Assembly: GCA_004193205.1 (NCBI GenBank) | Contig: RZUM01000009.1 | Span: 186,001 to 250,000 of the forward strand | Direction: 5' to 3' | Length of the DNA stretch: 64,000 nt | From: Gordonia sediminis | GTDB lineage: Bacteria; Actinomycetota; Actinomycetes; Mycobacteriales; Mycobacteriaceae | Shown: positions 17,203 to 26,353 of the stretch, piece after piece | Layout of the letters: each line of letters starts with the position of its first letter | How positions within the stretch are numbered: position 1 is the first letter of the stretch | Program-made: the position numbers and the translations under genes | The notes under the pieces: generated by a model | Told to the model about the DNA's origin: nothing | Seen by the model: only the letters and a program-made list of their open reading frames with translations | Databases searched by the model: none

Positions 17203-18536
17203 CGGCGACGAAGGTCGACGGGCAGGTTGTCCTTGGGCACCGGCAGGGCGCTGTAGTCCATCGGGATCTCGTAACCCTCGGGCACCGACCATTCGTAGTT
17301 ACGGACCACGTGATGCAGGATCGTCTTGATCTCCATCTGGCCAAAATACAGCCCGATGCACTTGTGCACGCCGCCGCCGAACGGCATCCAGGCCATCCGG
17401 TGCCCCTTGTCTTCGGCCCGTCCGGGCGAGAACCGCTCGGGGTCGAACATGTCGGGATTGGTGAAGAACTCCCGGTCACGATGGTTCGTCATCTGCGGCA
17501 CCGTGACGATGGTGCCCTTGGGGACGTAGAAACCCTGCACCGAGGTGTCCTTGACGGCCATCCGCGGTTGCGCGGGAACCGGCGTGCACATCCGCAGCGA
17601 TTCCTTCATGACCAGATCCAGGGCGGTCAGCTTGCCGAGGTCGTCGTAGCCCAGTTCCGGATTGAGCTCGAGTGACTGTTCGCGCGCCTTCTGCTGCCAC
17701 TCCGGCGACTTCGCCATCCGGTAGGCCATCTGGGTCATCGTGATCGTGGAGGTGTCGTGCGCGGCCATCAGCACGAAGATCATGTGGTTGACGACGTCGG
17801 AGTCGGTGAACCGCTCGCCCTCGTCACCCTCGACGTGGCAGAGCACCGAGAACAGGTCGGGGGTCTCGCGGGCCCGCTTGGCCGCGATGTTGGCGTGGAA
17901 GAACTCCTCGAGCACCTTGCGGCCGCGCAGGCCCTTCCACCACCGGCCGCCGGGCACAGGCTTGCGGACGTAGGCGACACCGGCGCGCACCGTGTCGATG
18001 AACGCCTTGTTGATCTTGTCGGCCTCGTCCTTGGGCAGTTCGAGGCCAAGGAACACCTCGAGCGCCACGTCGAGGGTCATGGACTTGAATTCGCTGAACA
18101 GCTTGACCTCCCCGGTCGGGAGGTTGGCGACGCGTTCGGCGATCATCGGCTGCATCTCCTGCATGTAGCCCTTGAGCGTCGAGGGGCTGAACGCCTGCTG
18201 CAGGATGTGGCGGTGGTGGCGATGCTCGTCGAAGTCGAGGAGCATGATGCCGCGATTGAAGAACGGGCCGATGAAGTAGCTCCACGCGGGACCATTCGCG
18301 AAGGCCTTGTCCCGGTTCATCAGGATCTCGTCGGCGGCCCGCGCGCCGGCGGCGATCACCATTTTCACGCCCAGCGCGTTGAGGCCGGAGACCTGTCCGA
18401 ATCGATTGAGTCGATCGTCGCCGAAGGCGAACGGATCACGCCGCATCGACATCATCTCGAGAATGCCGTTGCGCTCCGCGCACGGCACCTCGACTAATCC
18501 GCTGCCGGCCGGGGCCGGGGCAAGCACCGTAGTCAT
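17199..18536 (-). CDS. Cytochrome P450 (CYP136-like by context)
   Basis: This 445-residue P450 has the heme-binding loop FGGGVHKCIG near residue 400, the ExxR motif in KESLR, an I-helix MAAHDTST with the oxygen-activating acid/Thr pair, and PERF. Its position upstream of a TetR gene and an SDR copies the cyp136 neighbourhood of mycobacteria. The substrate of that family is not known to me. The starting ATG is at 18536. Bases 18537-18604 separate it from menC, so it may continue that transcript. Confidence 0.9.
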   Translation of the reverse strand: MTTVLAPAPAGSGLVEVPCAERNGILEMMSMRRDPFAFGDDRLNRFGQVSGLNALGVKMVIAAGARAADEILMNRDKAFANGPAWSYFIGPFFNRGIMLLDFDEHRHHRHILQQAFSPSTLKGYMQEMQPMIAERVANLPTGEVKLFSEFKSMTLDVALEVFLGLELPKDEADKINKAFIDTVRAGVAYVRKPVPGGRWWKGLRGRKVLEEFFHANIAAKRARETPDLFSVLCHVEGDEGERFTDSDVVNHMIFVLMAAHDTSTITMTQMAYRMAKSPEWQQKAREQSLELNPELGYDDLGKLTALDLVMKESLRMCTPVPAQPRMAVKDTSVQGFYVPKGTIVTVPQMTNHRDREFFTNPDMFDPERFSPGRAEDKGHRMAWMPFGGGVHKCIGLYFGQMEIKTILHHVVRNYEWSVPEGYEIPMDYSALPVPKDNLPVDLRRR

Positions 18537-18604
18537 CGCTTCTCCTCGTCGCGTCCTCGTATGCCGACCACGGTCATGACTGTGACCCCGATCGCATTCT
18601 TCTG

Positions 18605-19633
18605 CTATTGGAACAGATCAGAGAAAATGTTTCTACCCCCGCCCCGGCGGCCGTGCGCACCCGGGTCGGTCAACAGCGCATGGCAGCGCGCCAGTCGGTC
18701 CTTCCACCACTGCTCGCGCGACGGATCGACGTCGCGCACCCCGCGCAGATCCACGTCGTCGGCGCCGGCGAACCATCGCGGCCGGACATACCCGCCTGCC
18801 GGGATGAACGGTTCGGCAACGTCGGCGGTGAACAGGGCCCCGGTCCCCAGCCCGCAGGCGTGCTCGAGCGTGGACAGGGCGGCCGCGGCCGCCACCCCGG
18901 CGGCCATACCGACCGCCGAGTCCAGCGCCGAGGACACCACGACCGGCAGCCCGATGGCATCGGCGATCGCGAGCGTCGCCCGCATCCCACCCAGCGGCGC
19001 GACCTTCACGATCGCCACATCCGCAGCCTCGGCGGCGACCACCAGGAATGGATCGGCCGCCTTGCGGATCGACTCGTCGGCGGCGATCGGTACGTCGACC
19101 GCGCGGCGCACGACGGCGAGCTCGGAGACCGTCGCGCAGGGCTGCTCGACGTATTCGACGTCGCCGATGGCCCGGATCGCACGGATGGCCTGCTCCGGTG
19201 TCCACTTCCCGTTGGCGTCGATGCGGACCCGTGGCATCACGGCGCGCGCGGCGGCCACCCGGGCGACGTCATCGTCGAGGGTCTGACCCGGCTCGGCGAC
19301 CTTGACCTTCGCAGTCGTGGCACCCGGGTAGCGCGCCAGGATCGCCGCGACCTCGTCGGCGCGAACGGCCGGCACCGTCGCGTTGACCGGGACCGAATCA
19401 CGCACGGACGCAGGAGGACCCAGATAGGCGGCCTCCATGCCGGCGGCCAGCCAGGCGGCGGCCTCGTCGTCGTCGTACTCGACGAACGCCCCGAACTCGC
19501 CCCATCCGGCGGGTCCGCGGAAGACCATCGTCTCGCGTTCGGTCAAACCCCGGAACCGAGTCCGCATCGGCAGGCGAACCACGGTCGCGAATTCCAGCAG
19601 TTCGGCGACCGTCGGCCATACGCGCGGCGTCAT
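18605..19633 (-). CDS. menC: o-Succinylbenzoate synthase MenC (menaquinone synthesis)
   Basis: The 342-residue protein is an enolase-superfamily dehydratase. It shows KVKV with the general-acid/base Lys, the metal ligands in RIDANGKW, VEQP and AADES, and the second catalytic Lys in KVAPLGGM. MenC converts SHCHC to o-succinylbenzoate in menaquinone synthesis. The ATG at 19633 was chosen over longer upstream frames because it begins at the family's normal N-terminus. No other men gene is nearby, except possibly the hydrolase at 20706. Confidence 0.88.
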   Translation of the reverse strand: MTPRVWPTVAELLEFATVVRLPMRTRFRGLTERETMVFRGPAGWGEFGAFVEYDDDEAAAWLAAGMEAAYLGPPASVRDSVPVNATVPAVRADEVAAILARYPGATTAKVKVAEPGQTLDDDVARVAAARAVMPRVRIDANGKWTPEQAIRAIRAIGDVEYVEQPCATVSELAVVRRAVDVPIAADESIRKAADPFLVVAAEAADVAIVKVAPLGGMRATLAIADAIGLPVVVSSALDSAVGMAAGVAAAAALSTLEHACGLGTGALFTADVAEPFIPAGGYVRPRWFAGADDVDLRGVRDVDPSREQWWKDRLARCHALLTDPGAHGRRGGGRNIFSDLFQ

Positions 19634-19668
19634 CTCGACCTCTCCTCCGTCGATCAGGCAGCCCCCTT

Positions 19669-19694
19669 TGGAACAAATCTTCCACTTCGTTCCA
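19669..19694. promoter_or_regulatory. Inverted repeat between menC and the DUF2236 gene
   Basis: TGGAAC at 19669-19674 and GTTCCA at 19689-19694 are exact inverted copies 14 bases apart, in the 82-base divergent region. A related TTGGAACAG element recurs at 18609-18617 beyond menC. It may be an operator for both divergent genes. The regulator is not known. Confidence 0.4.
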
Positions 19695-19715
19695 TTGTCG
19701 GCTACTCTCCATCCC

Positions 19716-20648
19716 ATGACAGTCAACCAGGGCTACGAGCACGCGATCCGCGAAGCCGAACCCGTCATCGTCGACGACGATGCCGACTCCGCCCTGCCCG
19801 CGCCGCGCCTGGGCGCCGACTCGCTGATCTGGAAGTTCTACGGCGACGTCCGCGGCGTGTTCGGCTTCCAGCGCCTGGCCGGTACGGAGAACTGCATCGA
19901 ACAGCTCGGGCAGGCCGTACTCGACCACTCGGTCATCTTCGACGACTTCCTCGGCCGGGCACGGCGTACCGGCCCACCGGTGATGAAGACCGTCTACAGC
20001 ACCGAACCGCAGAAATGGGGACGCACCGTCCGCGACTTCCATCGCAACATCAAGGGCGAGATCAGCGACGGTTCCCGCTATCACGCGCTCAACCCCGAGC
20101 TTTTCTACTGGGCGCATGCCACCTTCGTGGACCAGGTCCTCTACATCACCGACACCTTCATCCGCCGACTGAGCTATGCCGAGAAGGTCCAGATCTTCGA
20201 GGAGAGCAAGATCTGGTACGAGCTCTACGGGGTGAGCGCACGCAGTCAGCCGCAGACCTACGAGGAGTTCCTCGCGTACTGGGACGACATGCTCGACCGG
20301 TTCGTCCCCCACAAGACGATCGTCTACGCGACCGGCTATATCCGACAGGGCCTGCCACGCCCCGGGAACGTACCCGCCCCGCTGTGGCGCGTGGTCTCCG
20401 CCCCACTCAACGCCTTCACTCGCACCGTCATCGTCGGCACCCTGCCACAGCAGATGCGGGAAGTGTGCGACCTCGAATGGGATGAGAAGCACGAGAAGCG
20501 TTTCCAGCGATTCGCGAAGACCATGCGGACGCTGAACCCGATCTTCAACCGGTTGCCGTTGAAGTGGCTCTACCTCCCGTGGGCCTACCACGCGTGGCGC
20601 GGGGTGGCCGTCGACCCGCGACCGCTGCACAACCGGCCCGCCGCGTGA
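19716..20648 (+). CDS. DUF2236 protein, MpaB/latex-clearing-protein-like putative heme oxygenase
   Basis: This 310-residue protein matches the DUF2236 family, which includes fungal MpaB and relates to the heme-containing rubber oxygenase Lcp. Family features visible are FYGDVRGVFGFQRL near residue 40, the region with conserved Arg and His (WGRTVRDFHRNIKGEI), and NPELFYWAHATFVDQVLY. A C-terminal hydrophobic stretch (LPLKWLYLPWAYHAW) may contact the membrane. The start ATG at 19716 lies just after the divergent inverted repeat. Substrate and in vivo role are unknown. Confidence 0.8.
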   Translation: MTVNQGYEHAIREAEPVIVDDDADSALPAPRLGADSLIWKFYGDVRGVFGFQRLAGTENCIEQLGQAVLDHSVIFDDFLGRARRTGPPVMKTVYSTEPQKWGRTVRDFHRNIKGEISDGSRYHALNPELFYWAHATFVDQVLYITDTFIRRLSYAEKVQIFEESKIWYELYGVSARSQPQTYEEFLAYWDDMLDRFVPHKTIVYATGYIRQGLPRPGNVPAPLWRVVSAPLNAFTRTVIVGTLPQQMREVCDLEWDEKHEKRFQRFAKTMRTLNPIFNRLPLKWLYLPWAYHAWRGVAVDPRPLHNRPAA

Positions 20649-20705
20649 GGATCTCTCGGCACTCACCCGGTGAACCGATGGTGACCGCCACCGCGGACGT
20701 AGGGC

Positions 20706-21449
20706 CTACTCGGCGGCCAGGAAGTCGGTTGCCGCCGTCTCGAATTCGGCGGGGCGGTCACGGTGCACGCTGTGGCCGGCGTCGATGATCCGGAACCGGC
20801 CCGCCGGCAACGCCTCGCTCAGCGTCTGCAGATGATGCGGCGGGAGGAAGCTTCGCCGGCCACCGGAGATGACGAGCGTCGGTGCGGACACCGTCGGCAG
20901 CGCGTCCCACCAGTCCGGTTCCGGAACCTGGAACTGCGTGCCCACTTGGTCGGGCAGGGACCGGTCGAACCGCAGGAACGGATAGGGGTTGGTCACCACG
21001 TCGCGGACGCCGCGCAGCCGCTCCCCGAGCCCGGCCGAGACCACGACCCCCTCGTCGACATCCGCGTCGTCGCGCGGCATCGGCGGCACCTCTTCGAGGA
21101 CCAGCCGCCGTACCCGCCCGGGTTGGGCGATGGCCAGCCGCAGAGCGGTGTGTGCCCCGAGCGAGTGCCCGAGCAGGTCGAAACGCTCGACGCCGAGCGC
21201 GTCGACGACGAACTGCAGATCGTCGCGGAAGTCGTCGAGGCGATAGCTGTCGGCGTGTCCGCTACGTCCATGACCCCGCAGGTCGACCGACACCACTCGG
21301 CGTCCCGAGCGGCGCAGCGCGGCGGCGAACCGTCGCCAGGTGGTGTGGTCACCGGCCATCCCGTGGACGAGCAACACCGGCGGCCGGGTGTCGTCGGGAC
21401 CGGAGATACGCACCGCGAGCGGTAGGTCGTCGCGTCGAAGAACCCGCAT
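20706..21449 (-). CDS. Alpha/beta hydrolase
   Basis: The 247-residue protein has the alpha/beta-hydrolase fold: HGMAGDHTTWRRF oxyanion region near residue 29, GHSLGAH with the nucleophile Ser near 95, and DAGHSVHRDRP with the catalytic His. Nearby menC raises the possibility of a MenH- or BpoC-like role, since bpoC neighbours menC in M. tuberculosis. The sequence alone cannot decide. It ends 57 bases from the oppositely oriented DUF2236 gene. Confidence 0.85.
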   Translation of the reverse strand: MRVLRRDDLPLAVRISGPDDTRPPVLLVHGMAGDHTTWRRFAAALRRSGRRVVSVDLRGHGRSGHADSYRLDDFRDDLQFVVDALGVERFDLLGHSLGAHTALRLAIAQPGRVRRLVLEEVPPMPRDDADVDEGVVVSAGLGERLRGVRDVVTNPYPFLRFDRSLPDQVGTQFQVPEPDWWDALPTVSAPTLVISGGRRSFLPPHHLQTLSEALPAGRFRIIDAGHSVHRDRPAEFETAATDFLAAE

Positions 21450-21474
21450 TCCCCCAGGGTAGTGACCCGGCGCG

Positions 21475-22428
21475 TCAGTCCCGGAACCACCCGCTGCGCT
21501 TGGCCCGCCAGACCATGTCCTCCCAGTAGCCCCACTGGTGGGTACCGACCGCCGGGAAGTCGGTGGTGATCCGGACCCCGGCGAGCGCCGCGGCCACCTC
21601 GAACGTCCTGGTCTGAGCCATCGAGACGGTCTCGAGCGGAGTGCCCTTGATGGAACCGATCGCCTCGGTGTTGTACTTGCCCCACACGCCGGTGGCGGCG
21701 GCGACCCGGATCCGCATTCCGCGCATACGCGGGATCTGTACGAGGGCGTCGTTGTTGACCCAGCGCTTGTCCCAGGGCGGACCCCACATCGCGTCGGCGC
21801 TGAACGGGCCGACGCCCGCGGCCACCCCGGCGTCGATCAGCGCCAGCCGGACCGCCTCGCGCATCGTCGGGGCGGAGAGGTTCAGGAATCCGGACATCGA
21901 GAAGATGTGCGAGATCCGATTGCGGTGATAGGCCCCGTAGATCATGGCGGCGCTGCCGCCCATCGAGATCCCCATCATGGCGTACTTCCCCCGCGGACCG
22001 ACCGCGAGACCGCGGGCGTCGAGTTCGCGGATGATCGTGTTGAGGCGACACGTCCATCGGTAGCGGTATGTGATCTTGTTGCCCGGACTCGCCTCGTTCC
22101 AGTTCGAGTAGAAGCTCGCGAGCCCACCCACCGGCTCCACCACGTTCACACCGGAGTCGGCCAGGCGCTGAATGCGCGTCTCATGACGCCATCCGCTCAT
22201 GTCACTCGTCGCGCGCAGACCGTCGAGCGCGATCACGGTCTTGTAGTTGCCCCACCGGGTCCACATGTCCACCGGGGTCGTCGGCATGCCGCAACCGCTG
22301 ACATAGAACCGGCCGAACGACGACGCGTTCGCGCTGCCGGCCTCGATCGACCCTATGCCGAGGATGGTGGCCACGACGAGCAGACAGACAAGGATTCGGC
22401 GCCGCATCGCCAGTCGGCGTGGGCGCAT
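21475..22428 (-). CDS. Exported antigen-85-type esterase/mycolyltransferase
   Basis: This 317-residue protein has an N-terminal signal peptide (MRRRILVCLLVVATILGIG, cut probably after ANA) and an esterase domain of the antigen 85 family, which moves mycolic acids onto cell-wall sugars. The nucleophile Ser is in GISMGGSAA, and the C-terminal catalytic His in GTHQWGYW. Earlier features are VIALDGLRAT and NWNEASPG. It starts at the ATG at 22428 and precedes the alpha/beta hydrolase by 25 bases. It supports a mycolic-acid envelope. Confidence 0.87.
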   Translation of the reverse strand: MRPRRLAMRRRILVCLLVVATILGIGSIEAGSANASSFGRFYVSGCGMPTTPVDMWTRWGNYKTVIALDGLRATSDMSGWRHETRIQRLADSGVNVVEPVGGLASFYSNWNEASPGNKITYRYRWTCRLNTIIRELDARGLAVGPRGKYAMMGISMGGSAAMIYGAYHRNRISHIFSMSGFLNLSAPTMREAVRLALIDAGVAAGVGPFSADAMWGPPWDKRWVNNDALVQIPRMRGMRIRVAAATGVWGKYNTEAIGSIKGTPLETVSMAQTRTFEVAAALAGVRITTDFPAVGTHQWGYWEDMVWRAKRSGWFRD

Positions 22429-22556
22429 GGTGAGTACCGGCACCGCAGAACCGTAATCGGTTGTGCGAGTGGGATGCCACCGCTGAGACCACTCCGGTCG
22501 ACATCGATACCGGAGTGTTACCAAAGATGTAAAAGTGATAGATGTGACGTATGTGA

Positions 22557-23273
22557 TTAGATCGTGTCCAGGATCCGGCTGCGCGTCTCGAGATACTCCT
22601 GCTCGGTGATCGCACCGGAGATGCGCAGATCCTCGAGGTCGGCCAATCGCTCGCCGAGCGAGCGGGGTGGATTCGGAGTCGTGGCGGCCGCAACGACGGG
22701 CGCGTCGATGCGACTGTCCGCGTAGGTCCGCTCGTCCTGACTTGAGGTGAACCGTGCCGGAACCGACCCGGTCAGCAGTGCTGTTGCCTGCCAATCGATC
22801 TCGTACTCGTTCGTCTCGGGATCGACGATCACCGCCAGCATCCGACGATGCAGCATGGGCTGCTGTAAGACCGGGACGACCATCCGCTTCTCGTCGTCGA
22901 ACGGCACCACACCACCGCCACGGATGTGCAACCCCAGCTTCATCAGCGGCTGGTCGTTGATCTCGACGTTCGTCGGCTCGATCGCGGTGATGTCGGCGAC
23001 CGCCATCCGCCCCGTGGCATGCAGGCGCGCCGACGTCACGCGACTACGGTATGCCACCCAGGAGATCGCCGCCGCGACAGTGACATCGAGGATCGTGACG
23101 GCGAGCCCGGTCCACAGCATCCACTCGGTGTCGGGAGCATCGATCAGGAAGTAGCCGACGACAAAGATCGGTCCGACGATCCCGCAGAGCATCACGAAGG
23201 CGAACGTCCTCAGGAAGGCTGTGAGGGCACCCGGAACCCGCGGACCGGTGCCCACCTCACCGAACATCGTCAT
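22557..23273 (-). CDS. Membrane protein with C-terminal SHOCT domain
   Basis: The 238-residue protein has two N-terminal membrane helices (about residues 20-45 and 52-72), a middle domain with DITAIEPTNVEINDQPLMKL that resembles DUF3592-type beta domains, and a C-terminal SHOCT motif (LADLEDLRISGAITEQEYLETRSRIL). I chose the ATG at 23273. The function is unknown. SHOCT segments are short oligomerisation elements. Confidence 0.75.
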   Translation of the reverse strand: MTMFGEVGTGPRVPGALTAFLRTFAFVMLCGIVGPIFVVGYFLIDAPDTEWMLWTGLAVTILDVTVAAAISWVAYRSRVTSARLHATGRMAVADITAIEPTNVEINDQPLMKLGLHIRGGGVVPFDDEKRMVVPVLQQPMLHRRMLAVIVDPETNEYEIDWQATALLTGSVPARFTSSQDERTYADSRIDAPVVAAATTPNPPRSLGERLADLEDLRISGAITEQEYLETRSRILDTI

Positions 23274-23598
23274 GGCGGAAGGATAACGACCGGCACCCCG
23301 ACCGCTCTCGTTATGCCGTTCGAATGACGCGGCCCAGCTCCCGATCACGAATCGATCACGATCACCTTTCGCCCCGTGGACTTACCGGGACCTGCCCGAA
23401 TACTTAGAGCATCTGGCATTGCATGTGTTCACCGTTCGATCGCTGATCGAAGAGGGGGTGGTGTGGGTGGATGACACCGAAGCCCCCGATGACGCGCAGT
23501 CCCGCGGTGGTGCCGATGATCACCCACTGCAGCGCTGCTCCTGATACGCGGCGTCACGCTCTCGTCGCTGCCACGAGTTCCGAAAACCGGTGCCGACG
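23274..23598. other. Intergenic region before the TIGR04222/DUF692 operon; possible ORF remnant
   Basis: This 325-base gap holds no intact gene. On the forward strand a frame running to a TGA at about 23544 reads as ordinary protein (YRDLPEYLEHLALHVF, then TVRSLIEEGVVWVDD) but lacks an ATG and uses the rare codon TTA. It may be the decayed 3' end of a gene, or chance. The promoter for the next operon must also lie here, but I cannot identify a -35/-10 pair with confidence. Confidence 0.35.
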
Positions 23599-24495
23599 AT
23601 GAACGCTCATCCAACGTGGGCTGTCTCCCACTCGGCCATCTCGATCGTCGTCATCGTCCTGTCGGTGGCCGCAGTCGCCTGGGCCGCGTTCTCGGCACGC
23701 CGGTTGCGGCGCCAGGAGGAGAATCGACCACTCGACGACTTGTCGCCGATCGAACTCGGTCTGCTGATCTCTGACCGTCATGCACTGCTCGCCGCCGCGG
23801 TCGCACTCCGCGCCGCCGGACTGGTCACTCGGACCGGCCGCGTCCGACCCGGTGCGAGCGCCGCCGTCACGGACTTGGACGAGGTGTCGCGCGCCGTCTA
23901 CTACAAGCTGCGCACCGAAGGTCGGGGGCCGGCCCTGCTGCGTAGGGACCACAGCAGACTCTTCACACAGTTGCGCAGCGAACTGACCGACCGCGGATAT
24001 CTGATGCGGCCATTTGGGCCGAACGTGTTCGTGCCGTTGGGCACGGTCATCGTGCTCTGCGCGGCGGCCCTCTGGATCGCGGCGATCACCGAAGAACCTG
24101 TCGGGCTCCTGGTCGCCGTGCTCATCGTCGACGTCGTCCTCCTCGCGGCGATCCGCGTCTGTGAGCCCCGCCGGACAGTGCTCGGCGATCGTGCGGTCGC
24201 GCTGGCCCAGGTGGAAAACGCTCACCTCGACCCGTCGATGCGACCGTCGATGAAGACCTACGGCGAGCTAGCCGCGGCCACCGGGAGCGCACTCTTCGGC
24301 TTGACCCTCCTCCAGCAGTTCGACCCCACACTCGCGAAGGGTCTCACGGGTGCCGCCGGGCATGATTCCTTCGGGTCGGCGACCGGCGGCGGCTTCTGGC
24401 ACGGCTCCATGGGAGGCAGCTGCGGAGGCGGCGGCAGCAGCTGCGGAGGCGGCGGCGGCTGCGGAGGCGGCGGCGGCTGCGGAGGCGGGTCATGA
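23599..24495 (+). CDS. TIGR04222-type membrane protein with Cys/Gly repeat tail (first copy)
   Basis: This 298-residue protein has an N-terminal membrane helix, the conserved block LSPIELGLLISDRHALLAAA, an alpha-helical cytoplasmic segment, two central membrane helices (VFVPLGTVIVLCAAALWIA and LLVAVLIVDVVLLAAI) and a second conserved block (MKTYGELAAATGSALFGL). It ends in a Gly-rich tail with four cysteines spaced by glycines (GGSCGGGGSSCGGGG, then two more CGGG units). The paralogue follows with an ATGA overlap, and a DUF692 enzyme is next. I propose that the tail is a substrate for that enzyme. A GTG at 23590 is an alternative start. Confidence 0.82.
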   Translation: MNAHPTWAVSHSAISIVVIVLSVAAVAWAAFSARRLRRQEENRPLDDLSPIELGLLISDRHALLAAAVALRAAGLVTRTGRVRPGASAAVTDLDEVSRAVYYKLRTEGRGPALLRRDHSRLFTQLRSELTDRGYLMRPFGPNVFVPLGTVIVLCAAALWIAAITEEPVGLLVAVLIVDVVLLAAIRVCEPRRTVLGDRAVALAQVENAHLDPSMRPSMKTYGELAAATGSALFGLTLLQQFDPTLAKGLTGAAGHDSFGSATGGGFWHGSMGGSCGGGGSSCGGGGGCGGGGGCGGGS

Positions 24496-25475
24496 ATCAT
24501 CAGTTGTGGGGTGTCTCCGCGCCCATCTTCCTGATGGGCTTCGTCGGCCTCTCGGCGGCCGCACTTGCGCGCATCGCCGTGCCGACTCTGCGCGCCCGCC
24601 GCGAGTCGCTCGATCGCCCGATCGAGGAACTGTCCCCGATCGAGCTCGGACTACTGACCTCCGACCGGCACGCGCTACTGGCCGCGGTGGTGGAACTGCG
24701 CAGCGCCGGTGCCATCAACTCCCAAGGGCGATACCAGAACGAAGCGAACATCGCCCGAGAGCGACTGAACCCGTTGACGACGGCGACCCTCTACCGCCAA
24801 TTGGACAAGGCCGGACCTCCGATCTGGCTCCGAGACCTACCGCCCTATTTCGCCCAGTTGCGCGACGAGCTCCAGGACCGCGGATACCTCATGCACGCCA
24901 CACGCCGACGCGTATTCGTTCCGCTCGGCGCCCTCGTCGTCATCGGTGCCCTGTGTCTTGCTTCCGGCGCGACGGACGTAGAACGCGCCGGAGCGCTCAC
25001 CCTGGCGCTGCTGGCCCTGGTACTGCTCGGCGACGTCATCGTCGGTGCCACAACAAGCGTGCGGTGGCGCCGGACAGTGCGAGGCGACCGTGCGCTCGCA
25101 GATGCCCGAAAGACCTACGGTTATCTCGACCCGGGTTTGCGGCCCGCGATGCGCACGTACGGGGCACGGGATGCGGCCGCAGGGAGTGCGTTGTTCGGAT
25201 TGCCCATCGTCGCCCGGTTCGATCCGGTCCTCGCCGGCGACATCGAGGGAGCCCGACACAGTCTGGCACGCCGATTTGTCAGTGGCGTCAATCGTGAGGT
25301 GTCTGTTTGGATCCTCGTGCACGACCGCGATATCCGTCGTCGCGGCTACCGCGGTTACCGCGGTGGCGGCTACGGCGGCGGTGGTTGCGGCGGCAGCTAC
25401 GGCGGCGATTACGGCGGTGGTGGTTGCGGTGGCGGTTGTGGCGGTGGCTGCGGCGGCGGTTGCGGCGGCGGATGA
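24492..25475 (+). CDS. TIGR04222-type membrane protein with Cys/Gly repeat tail (second copy)
   Basis: This 327-residue paralogue of the previous protein shares LSPIELGLLTSDRHALLAA, the paired central membrane helices and MRTYGARDAAAGSALFGLPI. Its tail is longer and of mixed composition: RGYRGYRGGGYGGGGCGG, a Tyr/Asp spacer, then CGGG repeated four times. There are five tail cysteines in all. Its ATG overlaps the upstream stop (24492-24495), and its stop overlaps the DUF692 start (25472-25475). The conserved core with different tails suggests that only Cys/Gly composition is under selection there. Confidence 0.82.
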   Translation: MNHQLWGVSAPIFLMGFVGLSAAALARIAVPTLRARRESLDRPIEELSPIELGLLTSDRHALLAAVVELRSAGAINSQGRYQNEANIARERLNPLTTATLYRQLDKAGPPIWLRDLPPYFAQLRDELQDRGYLMHATRRRVFVPLGALVVIGALCLASGATDVERAGALTLALLALVLLGDVIVGATTSVRWRRTVRGDRALADARKTYGYLDPGLRPAMRTYGARDAAAGSALFGLPIVARFDPVLAGDIEGARHSLARRFVSGVNREVSVWILVHDRDIRRRGYRGYRGGGYGGGGCGGSYGGDYGGGGCGGGCGGGCGGGCGGG

Positions 25476-26353
25476 TGACATCGGCTGAGTCGTCCCCGCA
25501 GATCCGCCCATCCGCGGACGGCAGATCCGGCCTGCCGCAGGGAATCGGCATCGGTTGGCGGCCCGAGATCGCCGGCGTCGTCGCCGACCTCCCCGGCCTC
25601 GGGTTCTGCGAGGTGATCGCCGAGTCGGTCCCCTTCTACCCGATCGACCGTCTGCGCGCGCTGGGCGTCCCGGTCATCCCGCACGGCATCCGTCTCTCCC
25701 TCGGCGGTGCCGAACCCGTGGCGCACGAACGCATCTCACTGCTCGCCGACTGCGCCGACCTCCTCGGTTCACCTCTGGTCAGCGAACACATCGCCTTCGT
25801 CCGGGCCGGCGGAATCGAAGCCGGACACCTGTTGCCCATCCCCCGGTCACGCGAGGCACTCGACGCGCTCACCGACAACATCCGCCGCACCCAGGACGAT
25901 CTTCCGGTACCCCTCGCCGTGGAGAACATCGCCGCGCTGTTCGACTGGCCCGACGACGAGTACACCGAAGGCGAGTTCCTCACCGAACTGATCGAGCGCA
26001 CCGGCGTCCATCTGCTGCTCGATGTCGAGAACGTCTACGCGTGCGCGCTGAATCGGGGCACCGACCCGGCCCGGGATCTGGCCCGGCTTCCCACCGAACG
26101 CATCGCATACTGCCACGTCGCAGGTGGTCGGTTCATCGGCGGCCGCTACCACGACACACATACCGATCCTGTCCCACCCGAGGTCCTGGAGATGGTGTCA
26201 CAGGTCGCCGAAACCGGTGCGGCGCAGGCGTTCATGCTCGAACGCGACGGCAACTACCCGCCGGCCCGAGAGCTCCTCACCGAACTCGACGCCATCGCGG
26301 ATGCGGCGCGGATGGAGAAGGTCACCACGGGCAGCAGGTGGTGGGTGGCGTGA
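25472..26353 (+). CDS. DUF692 multinuclear non-heme iron oxidative enzyme (MNIO, MbnB-like)
   Basis: The 293-residue protein is a TIM-barrel DUF692 enzyme. Putative metal ligands match the family: His71 (HGIRLSLGG), Glu105-His106 (SEHIAF), Glu151-Asn152 (VENIAA), Asp184 and Asn187 (LLDVENVY, where most relatives have DVNN), His215 (CHVAGG), Asp228/His230 (DTHTDPVPPEV) and Glu257 (LERDGNYP). Known MNIOs convert cysteines in RiPP precursors to oxazolone/thioamide, thiooxazole and similar groups. It is coupled by ATGA to the Cys-rich TIGR04222 gene and by GTGA to the small downstream gene. Biochemical activity here is inference. Confidence 0.9.
   Translation: MMTSAESSPQIRPSADGRSGLPQGIGIGWRPEIAGVVADLPGLGFCEVIAESVPFYPIDRLRALGVPVIPHGIRLSLGGAEPVAHERISLLADCADLLGSPLVSEHIAFVRAGGIEAGHLLPIPRSREALDALTDNIRRTQDDLPVPLAVENIAALFDWPDDEYTEGEFLTELIERTGVHLLLDVENVYACALNRGTDPARDLARLPTERIAYCHVAGGRFIGGRYHDTHTDPVPPEVLEMVSQVAETGAAQAFMLERDGNYPPARELLTELDAIADAARMEKVTTGSRWWVA

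Noticed and set aside
24400-25475. PE/PPE or collagen-like surface repeats in the Gly-rich tails
   Set aside because: The tails are evenly spaced Cys-Gly units after a TIGR04222-type core, not the PE, PPE or Gly-X-Y patterns.
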